From: Oscillospiraceae bacterium | GTDB lineage: Bacteria > Bacillota > Clostridia > Oscillospirales > Oscillospiraceae | Assembly (NCBI GenBank): GCA_017527825.1 | Contig: JAFXPO010000051.1 | Span: forward strand, 1-43,540 | Direction of reading: 5' to 3' | Length of the DNA: 43,540 nucleotides | Shown here: positions 17,109 through 25,947 of the stretch, one piece after another | Numbering within the stretch: the first letter of the stretch is position 1 | Layout: each line of letters opens with the position of its first letter | The notes under the pieces: generated by a model | The model's database searches: none | The model's input: only the letters and a program-made list of their open reading frames with translations | What the model was told of the DNA's origin: nothing | Program-made: the position numbers and the translations under genes

Positions 17109-17879
17109 ATGTTCAACTGGACGGCGTTTACGCTGCTGCTGTTCATCATCATGCGGATGACCGGCTTTGTGCTCTTCAGCCCGATCTTCGGGCGCAGCGG
17201 CATTCCGGCGCTCTTTCGGGGGGGCTTCATTCTGATGCTCTCCTGGATGGTTTACAGCGTGTACGGCGGCGCGGGGATCACGGTTCCGGCAACCCTGCTG
17301 GAGCTGGGGTTCAAGCTTGTGTTGGAGTTAAGCCTTGGGTTCCTCTTCGGCACAGTGGTACGATTCTTTCTCTACATTCCCGATCAGGCGGGCGAACTGA
17401 TCGACGCGCAGATGGGCATGAGCATGGCGCGCACCTATGACGCGTCCTCCCAGTCCCAGACCACGTCGACGGCGAACCTGCTCAATGTCATGGCACTGCT
17501 GCTGTTTTTTGCGGCGAACGGTCACATCACGCTGCTGCGGATTATGCTGACCTCCGGCGAGATCGTCCCCTTCGGGACGGTGACGCTGGGACGGCAGGTG
17601 GCGGAGCGGGTGGTGATGCTGTTTGCCGAATGCGTGGTCCTCGCCGTCAAGATGGGTCTGCCGATCCTCGGCGCGGAGCTGCTGGGTCAGATCGGCATGG
17701 GCGTTCTGATGAAGGCGATCCCGCAGATCAACGTATTCGCCATCAACATCGAGCTGAAGGTGCTCATCGGCTTATTCATGCTGGTGTTCCTCATCGGTCC
17801 CATGGGCAATTTTCTGCTGGACGCGGAAGCCCTGATGCTGGATGAATTGGGCGGTTTGCTGTCGCTGACAGCCTCGTAG
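17109..17879 (+). CDS. fliR: Flagellar type III export gate protein FliR
   Basis: A 256-residue polytopic membrane protein with about six helices. The region MRMTGFVLFSPIFGRSGIPA at the N terminus and GELIDAQMGMSMARTYD in the middle are typical of FliR. There is a single copy in the FliPQR gate, where it templates the first FliQ. The gene stands between fliQ and flhB, as usual. No FliR-FlhB fusion is present, unlike some clostridia. Confidence 0.95.
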   Translation: MFNWTAFTLLLFIIMRMTGFVLFSPIFGRSGIPALFRGGFILMLSWMVYSVYGGAGITVPATLLELGFKLVLELSLGFLFGTVVRFFLYIPDQAGELIDAQMGMSMARTYDASSQSQTTSTANLLNVMALLLFFAANGHITLLRIMLTSGEIVPFGTVTLGRQVAERVVMLFAECVVLAVKMGLPILGAELLGQIGMGVLMKAIPQINVFAINIELKVLIGLFMLVFLIGPMGNFLLDAEALMLDELGGLLSLTAS

Positions 17880-17906
17880 ACAACGCGTTAAAAGGGGGGA
17901 TATGGC

Positions 17907-18992
17907 TTGGCGGAGGGTGAAAAAACCGAAAAAGCCACCCCGAAAAAGCGACGCGACGAACGCAAAAAAGGTCACGTCATGATGAGCAAGGACGCTGTCG
18001 CTGTGGCGTCTTTGGTCGGAGGCGTGCTGACGCTGCGAATTACCTTCGCTTCTTCCGCGGAGCGGATCGGCAGGTTCATGGCGTTTTGCATCACGATGGC
18101 GAAGGATCCGTCGGCGGGATTGCCGCCCAGAGAGGTTTTCCTGCAAGGCGTTCTGCTGTTGGCGAGAGTCGCCGGTCCGTTGCTGGCGGTAACGATCCTG
18201 CTGACGCTGATTGCCACCATGGCGCAGACGCGGATGCTGGTGTCGTTCGAGCTGGTCAAGCCGAAGTTTGATAAGATCAACCCGTTCAATGGCTTTAAGA
18301 ACCTTTTCTCGCTGAAGAGCATCGTTGAGGTGCTGAAAAATACGATCAAAATAGTGATCCTGCTTTATATCATCTACACCTCGCTGCGGGATATCATGGA
18401 AGTGGTGGAGCGCTACCTCTACGCGGATATCTCCGGTGCGTGCAGCCATCTCTTCAACGCGATCTTCCTCATGCTGATGAAGGTGGTGCTCGCGTTTCTC
18501 GTCATTGCCGCCGCGGATTTTCTGTACCAGTGGTGGGATTTCGAGCGGCAGATGCGGATGACAAAGCAGGAGATCAAGGAAGAATATAAACAGACTGAGG
18601 GCGATCCTCAGGTCAAGGGCCGCATCAAGCAGTTGCAGCGGCAAATGTCGCAGTCGCGCATGATGCAGCAGGTGCCGGGAGCGGACGTGGTGGTCCGTAA
18701 CCCGACCCATGTGGCGGTTGCGCTGCGCTACCATCCGGGCGAGGACGCCGCGCCCATCGTTTTGGCGAAGGGACTCGATTATCTCGCGCTGAAAATCGTG
18801 GAGGTAGCGGAACAGCACAACATCGTCACCATTGAAAACGTTCCCCTCGCGCGTACCCTGTACGCGGAGGCGGAGCTGGACAAGGCGATTCCGCCTGACC
18901 TCTACGAGGCGGTGGCGGACGTCATGGTATATCTCTATAAGATTGACCGGATGAAGGCGCCGTCGGAGATGCGGCTGGAGCAGCCGGAATAA
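17907..18992 (+). CDS. flhB: Flagellar type III export switch protein FlhB
   Basis: A 361-residue protein with the N-terminal signature EGEKTEKATPKKRRDERKKG, four membrane helices (about 30-210), and a cytoplasmic domain with the autocleavage motif NPTH at residues 265-268. Cleavage between Asn and Pro, prompted by FliK, switches export from hook to filament substrates. The TTG start at 17907 follows AAAAGGGGGG and gives the canonical N terminus; an ATG at 17902 is in a different frame. The length is standard. Confidence 0.97.
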   Translation: MAEGEKTEKATPKKRRDERKKGHVMMSKDAVAVASLVGGVLTLRITFASSAERIGRFMAFCITMAKDPSAGLPPREVFLQGVLLLARVAGPLLAVTILLTLIATMAQTRMLVSFELVKPKFDKINPFNGFKNLFSLKSIVEVLKNTIKIVILLYIIYTSLRDIMEVVERYLYADISGACSHLFNAIFLMLMKVVLAFLVIAAADFLYQWWDFERQMRMTKQEIKEEYKQTEGDPQVKGRIKQLQRQMSQSRMMQQVPGADVVVRNPTHVAVALRYHPGEDAAPIVLAKGLDYLALKIVEVAEQHNIVTIENVPLARTLYAEAELDKAIPPDLYEAVADVMVYLYKIDRMKAPSEMRLEQPE

Positions 18993-19013
18993 ACCAAAGG
19001 AAAGGAGACGGGC

Positions 19014-21149
19014 ATGAAGATACGGCAGATCCTGCAAAACAACGCGGTCACGCTGTTTGTGGTCGTTGTCGTCATGTTCATGATCATCCCGATCCCCTCG
19101 TTCCTGCTGGACATCCTGCTGGTGCTGAACATTTCGCTCTCCATCATCATTCTGGTCATTACGATGAACATTCAGGAGGCGCTGGAGTTTTCCATTTTCC
19201 CGTCCCTGCTGCTCATTACCACGCTGTTCCGCCTTGGCATGAACATCTCCTCGACACGCCTGATCCTTCGTGACGGCGCGATCAAGGGCGAGGCGGCGGC
19301 AGGCAACGTCATCGGCGCGTTCAGCGAACTGATAACCGCCGGCAACGTGGTCATCGGCTTTCTGATTTTCATTATCATCGTGCTCGTTCAGCTCATCGTC
19401 ATCACGAAGGGTGCAGAGCGCGTGTCCGAGGTCGCGGCGCGCTTCACACTGGATGCCATGCCCGGCAAGCAGATGGCGATTGACGCTGACCTCAACTCCG
19501 GCATGATCGACGAGCAGACCGCGCGTATGCGCCGCAGCAAGATTCAGCGCGAAGCGGACTTCTACGGCGCAATGGACGGCGCGACCAAGATCGTCAAGGG
19601 CGATTCCACCATGTCAATCATCCTGTCGCTGGTGAATCTTGTCGGCGGTATCGTTATCGGCATGGTGCAGGGCGGCATGGACTTTTCCTCGGTGCTGGAT
19701 ATCTACGCGCGGCTCACTGTCGGCGACGGTCTGGTATCTCAGATTCCCGCGCTGATGATCTCCACCGCCACGGGCATGATCGTGACGCGCTCCGTCTCCG
19801 AGGGCAGCCTTGGCGAGGATGTGCGTTCCCAGTTCACTGCCCAGCCCACTGCCATCATGGTTGCCGGCGGCGCGATGCTGTTCCTTGCGGTCATTCCGGG
19901 TACCCCCACGTTTTCACTGGCGCTGGTCGGTGGCGCGCTGCTGGCGGGCGGACTCTATCTGCTGCGCCGGATGCGGAATGTGACCGAGCAGACGGAGGCG
20001 GAGGCAACCGCTGCCGCGGGCGGCACGCCCGGCGAGGTGACGCCGGAAAACGCGCCATCCCAGTCCGACTACTTCAAGGATATCAGCAATGTGTATAACC
20101 TGCTGACTGTCGAGCCGATCGAGATGGAGGTCGGCTACAGCCTGATTCCTCTGGTGGACGAACAGAGTGGCGGCAAGCTTATCAATCGCATCGTCATTTT
20201 CCGGCGCCAGTACGCGCAGGAAATGGGTTTTGTCATTCCCACCGTGCGATTGCACGATGGCTCGATGCTGGGGACAAACCAATACATCATCTACATCAAG
20301 GGCGAAGAGGTCACGCGCGGCGAGATTCTCATGGACTACTATCTCGCGCTGGAGCCTGCCACGCCCGTAAAAGAAATTGACGGCATTGAGACGGTGGAGC
20401 CGGCTTACGGCATCCCGTCCCGCTGGATTTTGCCGGAGAACAAGGAAATGGCGGAAATCTATGGCTATACAGTCATTGACCCGCTGAGCGTCATGCTGAC
20501 ACACCTCTCCGAGACGATCAAGCGCCACGCCTACGAGCTGCTGGGGCGCACGGAGACCATTCAGCTGGTGGAGAACCTCAAGCGCACGGCGCCGGAGTTG
20601 GTGGACGAGACCTGTCCCGCCATCATCAGCTACGCGCTGCTGGAAAAGGTGCTGCGCAACCTGTTGATGGAAGGCGTTCCCATCCGCGACCTCGGCACGA
20701 TCCTTGAAACGCTGGTGGACGCGATGAACAACACCCGCGACCCGGACCTGCTCACCGAGAGCGTCCGCAGCGCGCTGGCGCGCACGATCACGCGCCGCTT
20801 CTGCGAAAACGGTCAACTCCGGGCAGTTACGCTGGACGGCGAGGTGGAGCGGCGCATCGTCGCGTCGCTGACGAAGAACGAACACGGCATCTATCTTGCC
20901 ATGGGACCGGAGCTGATCCAGCCCATCATCACACAGCTTTCCGACTGCATGAAAAAGTTTCAGGAGTTGGGGCAGTCGCCGATTCTGCTGACCAGTCAGG
21001 TGATCCGCGTCTACCTCAGCCGGCTGCTGGCGCAGTATTTTCCGGGCTTGTATGTGCTCTCGTTCAATGAGATCGTCGGCACAGTGCAAATCCAATCCAT
21101 CGGCAATATCACCATGCAAAGTAATGAACAGAGGGCGGTTGGCGCATGA
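19014..21149 (+). CDS. flhA: Flagellar type III export apparatus protein FlhA
   Basis: A 711-residue gate protein. About eight membrane helices occupy residues 15-315, with the conserved FHIPEP-type loop seen as ARFTLDAMPGKQMAIDADLN and a second loop region before the cytoplasmic domain. The C-terminal nonameric ring domain (about 365-695) docks chaperone-substrate complexes. GGAAAGGAG precedes the ATG. The stop overlaps fliA by 4 bp (ATGA). flhF and flhG, which commonly follow flhA in Gram-positive operons, are missing here. Confidence 0.97.
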   Translation: MKIRQILQNNAVTLFVVVVVMFMIIPIPSFLLDILLVLNISLSIIILVITMNIQEALEFSIFPSLLLITTLFRLGMNISSTRLILRDGAIKGEAAAGNVIGAFSELITAGNVVIGFLIFIIIVLVQLIVITKGAERVSEVAARFTLDAMPGKQMAIDADLNSGMIDEQTARMRRSKIQREADFYGAMDGATKIVKGDSTMSIILSLVNLVGGIVIGMVQGGMDFSSVLDIYARLTVGDGLVSQIPALMISTATGMIVTRSVSEGSLGEDVRSQFTAQPTAIMVAGGAMLFLAVIPGTPTFSLALVGGALLAGGLYLLRRMRNVTEQTEAEATAAAGGTPGEVTPENAPSQSDYFKDISNVYNLLTVEPIEMEVGYSLIPLVDEQSGGKLINRIVIFRRQYAQEMGFVIPTVRLHDGSMLGTNQYIIYIKGEEVTRGEILMDYYLALEPATPVKEIDGIETVEPAYGIPSRWILPENKEMAEIYGYTVIDPLSVMLTHLSETIKRHAYELLGRTETIQLVENLKRTAPELVDETCPAIISYALLEKVLRNLLMEGVPIRDLGTILETLVDAMNNTRDPDLLTESVRSALARTITRRFCENGQLRAVTLDGEVERRIVASLTKNEHGIYLAMGPELIQPIITQLSDCMKKFQELGQSPILLTSQVIRVYLSRLLAQYFPGLYVLSFNEIVGTVQIQSIGNITMQSNEQRAVGA

Positions 21150-21910
21150 GCAAACCTGCGGTGAAAACTGCATACGCGGACATGTCCGTGGACGAGTTGT
21201 TCGAGGAGTACCGCCGGAATCCCAACGACGAACTCAAATGGGAGATCGTCATGCGGCACTCCGGCATCGTTCGGAACATCGCGCTTCAGATTCAGGGCGT
21301 ATACTGCACTTTCGCACAGCTCGATGACATCATCAACGAGGGTCTCATCACGATGGCGAAGGCAGTGGACAAATACGACCCCTCCATCGGCAAGTTTGAG
21401 ACCTACATTGCCAAGCGCATTCGCGGCATGATCATTGATCTTGCCCGCCAGCAGGACTGGGTACCCCGCCCGATCCGGCGCCGCGCGAAGGAGATTGAGC
21501 GGGCGAACAGCGAGCTTTACAACCAGTACGGACGTTTCCCCACCGATTTGGAGGTCGCGCAGTATCTGGGCATCTCCGAGGAGGAGTATCAGGAGACGAT
21601 GTCCAATTCGTCCATGTACAGCGTGGTTTCGCTGGAGGAGACGCTGGAGGGCTACGAGCAGATTACCGGTCCGGACGAGACCGCCGCGGATATGATGCCG
21701 GAGGCGTCGCTTGAGCGGACGGAGATGCTCGACGAGCTGACTGACGCCATTGCCTCCCTGCGGGAGAACGAGCAGATCGTGCTCTCGCTGTACTATCAAA
21801 AGGATATGAAAATGAAGGATATCGCGGAGATTCTGGGCGTCAGCCACGCGCGGGCGTCTCAGATACATACCCGCGCGATCCAGAAGCTCAAGGTATTGAT
21901 GGCTCCCTAG
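21146..21910 (+). CDS. fliA: RNA polymerase sigma factor for flagellar operon (FliA/SigD)
   Basis: A 254-residue sigma-70 family factor (class 3, sigma-28). Region 2 (EIVMRHSGIVRNIALQI ... FETYIAKRIRGMIIDLARQQD), region 3 (VPRPIRRRAKEIERAN) and region 4 with a helix-turn-helix (MKDIAEILGVSHARASQIHTRAIQKL) are all visible. It would transcribe late flagellar genes such as flagellin, normally restrained by FlgM, which is not in this window. The start overlaps the flhA stop by 4 bp, suggesting coupled translation. Confidence 0.95.
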   Translation: MSKPAVKTAYADMSVDELFEEYRRNPNDELKWEIVMRHSGIVRNIALQIQGVYCTFAQLDDIINEGLITMAKAVDKYDPSIGKFETYIAKRIRGMIIDLARQQDWVPRPIRRRAKEIERANSELYNQYGRFPTDLEVAQYLGISEEEYQETMSNSSMYSVVSLEETLEGYEQITGPDETAADMMPEASLERTEMLDELTDAIASLRENEQIVLSLYYQKDMKMKDIAEILGVSHARASQIHTRAIQKLKVLMAP

Positions 21911-21967
21911 GAGCCGCACAGGAAAAGAATGGCGCGATAGAATACCAAAAAGCAGAAAGGACAGTCT

Positions 21968-22720
21968 ATGTTCAAGGGCTTTTACAATCTGACCTCCGGT
22001 ATGCTGACGCAGGGCAAGAATCTCGACGTGATCGCGAACAACATGAGCAACGCCGCGACCGCCGGATTCAAAACCGACCGCTACACCTTCTCCACCTTTG
22101 AGGAGGTCATGTGGAACCGCGTCGGCAACATGGACAAAAAATATACCGAGCTCGGCAACCAGAGTTGGATCACAGCGCCGAGCAAGCTCTACACCGATTT
22201 TGAGCAGGGAGCCATCGAGGAGACCGGTCAGCCGCTGGATTTCGCTATTGAGGGAGACGGCTTCTTTGCCCTGGAAAATCGGGACGGCGAGCGCATTTAC
22301 ACACGAAACGGTAACTTTTCGCTGGATAACGAGGGCTACCTCTGGCTCTCAGGCTTCGGACGAGTGCTGGATCGCAACGGTCAGACCATCCAGCTCTACA
22401 CCGACCGTATCGACGGCGATTCCAGCGGCAACCTGCGTGCTGAAAGCGGCGCGTATCTGGGCACCATCGGTGTGTTCCGCTTTGAGGACAACGGCGAGCT
22501 GAAGAAGAATGACTACGGTTTTTTCACCAGTGAAACAGACGGTGCGCTGACCACGGACGTCAAAATCCACAACCGTTGGGTGGAGCGCTCCAACATCGAT
22601 CTGGTGCAGCAGATGACCGGTATGATTACCGCGGAGCGCGCTTATCAGAGCGCGGCGGAAATCACGAAGATTTACGACGATCTCATGAACAGGGCAACCA
22701 CCGACGTGGGTCGCCTGTAA
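21968..22720 (+). CDS. Flagellar hook-basal body rod protein, FlgF/FlgG family (FlhO-like)
   Basis: A 250-residue axial protein. The N-terminal motif GMLTQGKNLDVIANNMSNA, the middle FAIEGDGFFALEN ... YTRNGNFSLDNEGYLWLSG, and the C-terminal helix DLVQQMTGMITAERAYQSA define the FlgF/FlgG family. The first of a tandem pair after fliA, it corresponds in position to B. subtilis FlhO; whether it is distal or proximal rod cannot be told from sequence alone. GAAAGGAC precedes the ATG, 57 bp after fliA. Confidence 0.92.
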   Translation: MFKGFYNLTSGMLTQGKNLDVIANNMSNAATAGFKTDRYTFSTFEEVMWNRVGNMDKKYTELGNQSWITAPSKLYTDFEQGAIEETGQPLDFAIEGDGFFALENRDGERIYTRNGNFSLDNEGYLWLSGFGRVLDRNGQTIQLYTDRIDGDSSGNLRAESGAYLGTIGVFRFEDNGELKKNDYGFFTSETDGALTTDVKIHNRWVERSNIDLVQQMTGMITAERAYQSAAEITKIYDDLMNRATTDVGRL

Positions 22721-22737
22721 GCGGAGGAGGAAGCTGA

Positions 22738-23538
22738 ATGAATATTTCCTTTTACACCGCCACCACCGGCGCGATCCAGCAGCAGGACAGGCTGGACGTT
22801 CATGCCAACAATATCGCCAACATCAACAATTTCGGTTTTCGTGCCAAGCAGCCCAGCTTTTCCCAGCTGATGACCGGTCCAGTCACGGGCATCGAGGACA
22901 CGCTGCCCCGCGGCGTCGGCGCACGGATGGAGGACGCCGCGACGGATTTCCGTCAGGCAGGGCTGACCGGTACGGAGCGGAAGCTGGACTACGCCATCAA
23001 CGGCTCAGGTTTCTTTGCGCTGCTGGATCCGACCACCGGCGAGATTTCATACACGAGAGACGGTTCGTTTACCCTCTCGCAGATGAAGGCGCTGGAAACG
23101 GTACAGATTCCTGTGGAGCCGGACCCTGACGACCCCTTCGCTGAGGCGACGACGCGCACGGAGCTTCAGGAGATCGACCACTGGTACCTTTCCGACGGCA
23201 TGGGTCGTCTGGTGCTGGGCAAGGACGGCGCGCGCATTGAAGTGGACGAAGCGACCGCCGCGTCGACCGATTTTCCGCCGCTCCCGATAGGCATCTTCGA
23301 CTTCATCAACCACGACGGCATGCGGAGTCTCGGCGACAACCGGCTGGTGCCGGTGGAGAAGAACGGCGGCGTCGGCTTTGGCAGCGGTGAGCTGGTGCAG
23401 GGGTTTCTGGAGCTGAGCAATGCCGACCTTGCCACCGAAATGAGCAAGGTTATTGAGTCTCAGCGTTCGTTCCAGTACATGCTGCGTATGATCACCACCT
23501 CGGACGAAATTGAGACGACGGTAAACAACCTGCGATAA
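22738..23538 (+). CDS. Flagellar hook-basal body rod protein, FlgF/FlgG family (FlhP-like)
   Basis: A 266-residue paralogue of the preceding rod protein, with HANNIANINNFGFRAKQPSF at the N terminus, YAINGSGFFALLDPTTGE in the middle and the C-terminal helix DLATEMSKVIESQRSFQYML. It carries an acidic insert at about residues 120-145. The tandem order suggests the FlhP-like partner that completes the distal rod. GGAGGAGG lies before the ATG, 17 bp after the upstream gene. Confidence 0.9.
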   Translation: MNISFYTATTGAIQQQDRLDVHANNIANINNFGFRAKQPSFSQLMTGPVTGIEDTLPRGVGARMEDAATDFRQAGLTGTERKLDYAINGSGFFALLDPTTGEISYTRDGSFTLSQMKALETVQIPVEPDPDDPFAEATTRTELQEIDHWYLSDGMGRLVLGKDGARIEVDEATAASTDFPPLPIGIFDFINHDGMRSLGDNRLVPVEKNGGVGFGSGELVQGFLELSNADLATEMSKVIESQRSFQYMLRMITTSDEIETTVNNLR

Positions 23539-23579
23539 AAAACGATAGAAACACCAATCAATGATATGGAGGGATGCAC

Positions 23580-24203
23580 GTGGAAATCAAAAATTATGAC
23601 GAGCTGACCACACTGGAGATCGATACGCTGCGCGAAATCGGAAGTATTGGCACCGGCAACGCAGCCAGTGCGCTTTCGACGATGCTCGATCGTGAAATCC
23701 GCATCACGCTGCCGGAGGTCCGCATCATGGGCTACAATGAAGCGATCGACTGGATCGGCGGTCCGGAGGCGATCACGGCGGGTGTTCTGGTGCACATCGG
23801 CGGTCAGATGACCGGCGTCATGCTGGCGACGCAGTCGCTGGAGTTCATCAATCTGGTGCTGGAGAGCATGCTCTCCGAACAGATCGACGATTACAGCCAA
23901 CTCGGTGAGATCGAGTTGAGCGCACTGGTCGAGATCGGCAACATTATGATCTCCACGTTCATCAATGCGCTGGCGGGGCTTGCGGATATCAAGCTTGAAC
24001 TGACCGTGCCGAGCATCACCGTGGATATGCAAGGCGCGATCCTCGCGGTACCCATGGTGGCGTACGGCGGTCAGAGTGACTATCTGATGACCATTGGCGG
24101 CAACTTTGTCTGCGACGGCAAAGAGGTTCCTTGCCGCCTGCTTCTTTCGCCGGATATCCGGTCACTTAATTTCCTGTTAAGAAAGCTGGGCGTGATGGAA
24201 TGA
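23580..24203 (+). CDS. cheC: CheY-P phosphatase CheC
   Basis: A 207-residue protein made of two CheC half-repeats. The C-terminal active-site motif is complete (S114-x3-E118-x2-N121-x22-P144). The N-terminal motif keeps D15, E19 and P45 but has Ser22 where the catalytic Asn is expected, so probably one site works. CheC dephosphorylates CheY-P and binds CheD. The GTG at 23580 is preferred, since GGAGGG (23568-23573) lies six bases before it but directly abuts the in-frame ATG at 23574. The stop overlaps cheD by 4 bp. Confidence 0.92.
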   Translation: MEIKNYDELTTLEIDTLREIGSIGTGNAASALSTMLDREIRITLPEVRIMGYNEAIDWIGGPEAITAGVLVHIGGQMTGVMLATQSLEFINLVLESMLSEQIDDYSQLGEIELSALVEIGNIMISTFINALAGLADIKLELTVPSITVDMQGAILAVPMVAYGGQSDYLMTIGGNFVCDGKEVPCRLLLSPDIRSLNFLLRKLGVME

Positions 24204-24961
24204 TCAATTCAGGGCAAGGACAGCGTCCCCCCATCGGCGGGACACAGAGACCGCCCATCGGCACTGCGGCGAGACCCGCGACGAGCGTGGGTACCGCGGC
24301 ACGACCGGCGGTCGGCACCGCCGCGAGACCGGTCGTGGGCACCGCGGCACGACCGATGGTCGGCACCGCTGCAAGACCCGCAGTGGGCGCCGCCGCGAGA
24401 CCGACTGCAGGGACCACCGCCCGACCGGCGGCGGGCGCTGGTGCGCCGCGTCCGATGGCAGGCGGTACATCGGCGGCGAACGGACAGAAGGTCACCGTCG
24501 GTATTGCCGACATGAAGATTTTGCAATGGGACGGCGAACTGATTACCTACGCGTTGGGTTCCTGCATCGGCATCTGCCTGTGGGATCCGAACATCAAGCT
24601 GGCGGCGCTGATCCACATTATGCTGCCGATCAACATGGAGGCAGGCCGCAAGAACACCATGAAGTATGCCGATACCGGCATCAAGGAAACCGTCAATCTT
24701 CTGGTTGGCCGCGGCGCACGCAAGGATCGGCTGGTCGCCAAGATTGCCGGCGGCGCAAAGATGTTCGAGGTGGTTGGTCCAAGCAATCTAGGCAACATCG
24801 GCGAGCGCAACATTGAGAGCGTGAAAATGAACCTCCGCAAGGAGGGGATTCGGATCATTTCCGAAAACGTTGGCGGTTCCGTGGCGCGCACCCTGTCGTT
24901 TTATCCGGCGACCGGCATTGGCGAGATTCGCGCCTACGGTCAGCCTGTGATTACGTTATAA
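24200..24961 (+). CDS. cheD: Chemoreceptor glutamine deamidase CheD with repetitive N-terminal tail
   Basis: A 253-residue protein, about 90 residues longer than usual. The C-terminal part (96-253) is a full CheD domain with putative catalytic Thr116, Cys122 and His139 (TYALGSCIGIC ... ALIHIMLP); the T-C spacing of 6 and C-H spacing of 17 agree with the T. maritima enzyme as I recall it. It deamidates receptor glutamines and is sequestered by CheC when CheY-P is present. Residues 20-85 are a tandem octapeptide repeat, consensus VGTAARPA, positively charged and probably disordered. The ATGA overlap with cheC suggests coupled synthesis of the partners. Confidence 0.93.
   Translation: MINSGQGQRPPIGGTQRPPIGTAARPATSVGTAARPAVGTAARPVVGTAARPMVGTAARPAVGAAARPTAGTTARPAAGAGAPRPMAGGTSAANGQKVTVGIADMKILQWDGELITYALGSCIGICLWDPNIKLAALIHIMLPINMEAGRKNTMKYADTGIKETVNLLVGRGARKDRLVAKIAGGAKMFEVVGPSNLGNIGERNIESVKMNLRKEGIRIISENVGGSVARTLSFYPATGIGEIRAYGQPVITL
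24259..24440 (+). repeat. 24-bp tandem repeats encoding the CheD octapeptide tail
   Basis: About eight degenerate copies of a GC-rich 24-bp unit encode VGTAARPA variants; copies differ mainly at third positions and at the residue after RP. It is coding sequence, not a CRISPR: units are contiguous without spacers. Confidence 0.85.
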
Positions 24962-24993
24962 CTATCGATTTCTGAAGAGGGAGAGTGTTACAA

Positions 24994-25911
24994 ATGGCAG
25001 ATAAGAACAGCGAGATCCTGCTTGAGTCCGGTACCAATGAAATCGAGATCATGGAGTTCACCGTAGCAGGCAATCTCTATGGCATCAACGTGGCGAAGGT
25101 GGACGAGATCATGCTCAGCCAGCCGGTCAAGGCCATGCCGCATACGCATCCGGCGGTGGAGGGCATCTTCAAGCCCCGCGAGACCGTCATCACGGTGCTG
25201 AACCTCCCGACCTACCTCGGCTATGAGTCCGATTTGCAGGAGAAGGATCTGTTCATCATCACGAACTTCAACAAGATGCACATTGCCTTCCGCGTCCATA
25301 CGGTCATCGGCATCAGCCGCATTTCCTGGACGGCGATCCAGAAGCCCGACAAGACCATCAGCGGTCAGGGCGACAGCGTGGCGACCGGCATCGCGCAGTG
25401 CAACGGTCAGCTCGTCACGATCCTCGACTTTGAGAAGATCGTTGCCGAAATCGCGCCGGAGACCACCATTCAGTCCTCGGAGATCGACAAGATGGGGCCG
25501 CGCGCCCGCAACGATTCCCCCATTTTGCTGGCGGAGGACTCCGTGCTGCTTTCAAAAATGATTCAGGAGTCGCTGCATAAGGCGGGCTACAACAACCTCA
25601 GCTGCTTCTCCAACGGTTTGGAGCTGTGGGAGTACCTGAGTATGGCGAAGCGTCAGGGCAACGTCAACGAGAAGGCGGCACTGATCATTACCGACATCGA
25701 AATGCCGCAGATGGACGGTCATCGCCTGACGAAGCTTGTCAAGGATGATCCCGACCTGCGTCATATTCCGTTGATCATCTTCTCCTCCCTCATCACCGAG
25801 GAGATGCGCATCAAGGGCAAGGAACTTGGCGCCAACGAGCAGATGAGCAAGCCCGAAATCGGACATCTGGTCTCCGTCATGGATCACCTGCTGGAGCAGT
25901 CTGCGGGCTGA
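24994..25911 (+). CDS. cheV: Chemotaxis coupling protein CheV (CheW-receiver fusion)
   Basis: A 305-residue protein. A CheW-like SH3-type domain (about 10-160; EIEIMEFTVAGNLYGINVAKV, HPAVEGIFKPRETVITVLNL) links receptors to CheA. A receiver domain (about 175-300) has an acidic pocket at AEDS, phospho-acceptor Asp234 (LIITDIEMPQMDG), Ser264 and Lys286. CheV phosphorylation is known to aid adaptation in B. subtilis. The start is set at ATG 24994 with GAGGGAGAG upstream, rather than GTG 24985. No separate cheW, cheA or cheB lies in the window. Confidence 0.94.
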   Translation: MADKNSEILLESGTNEIEIMEFTVAGNLYGINVAKVDEIMLSQPVKAMPHTHPAVEGIFKPRETVITVLNLPTYLGYESDLQEKDLFIITNFNKMHIAFRVHTVIGISRISWTAIQKPDKTISGQGDSVATGIAQCNGQLVTILDFEKIVAEIAPETTIQSSEIDKMGPRARNDSPILLAEDSVLLSKMIQESLHKAGYNNLSCFSNGLELWEYLSMAKRQGNVNEKAALIITDIEMPQMDGHRLTKLVKDDPDLRHIPLIIFSSLITEEMRIKGKELGANEQMSKPEIGHLVSVMDHLLEQSAG

Positions 25912-25947
25912 GCCCATTGATTCTTTCGTGCCTTAAGGAGGCAGGAA

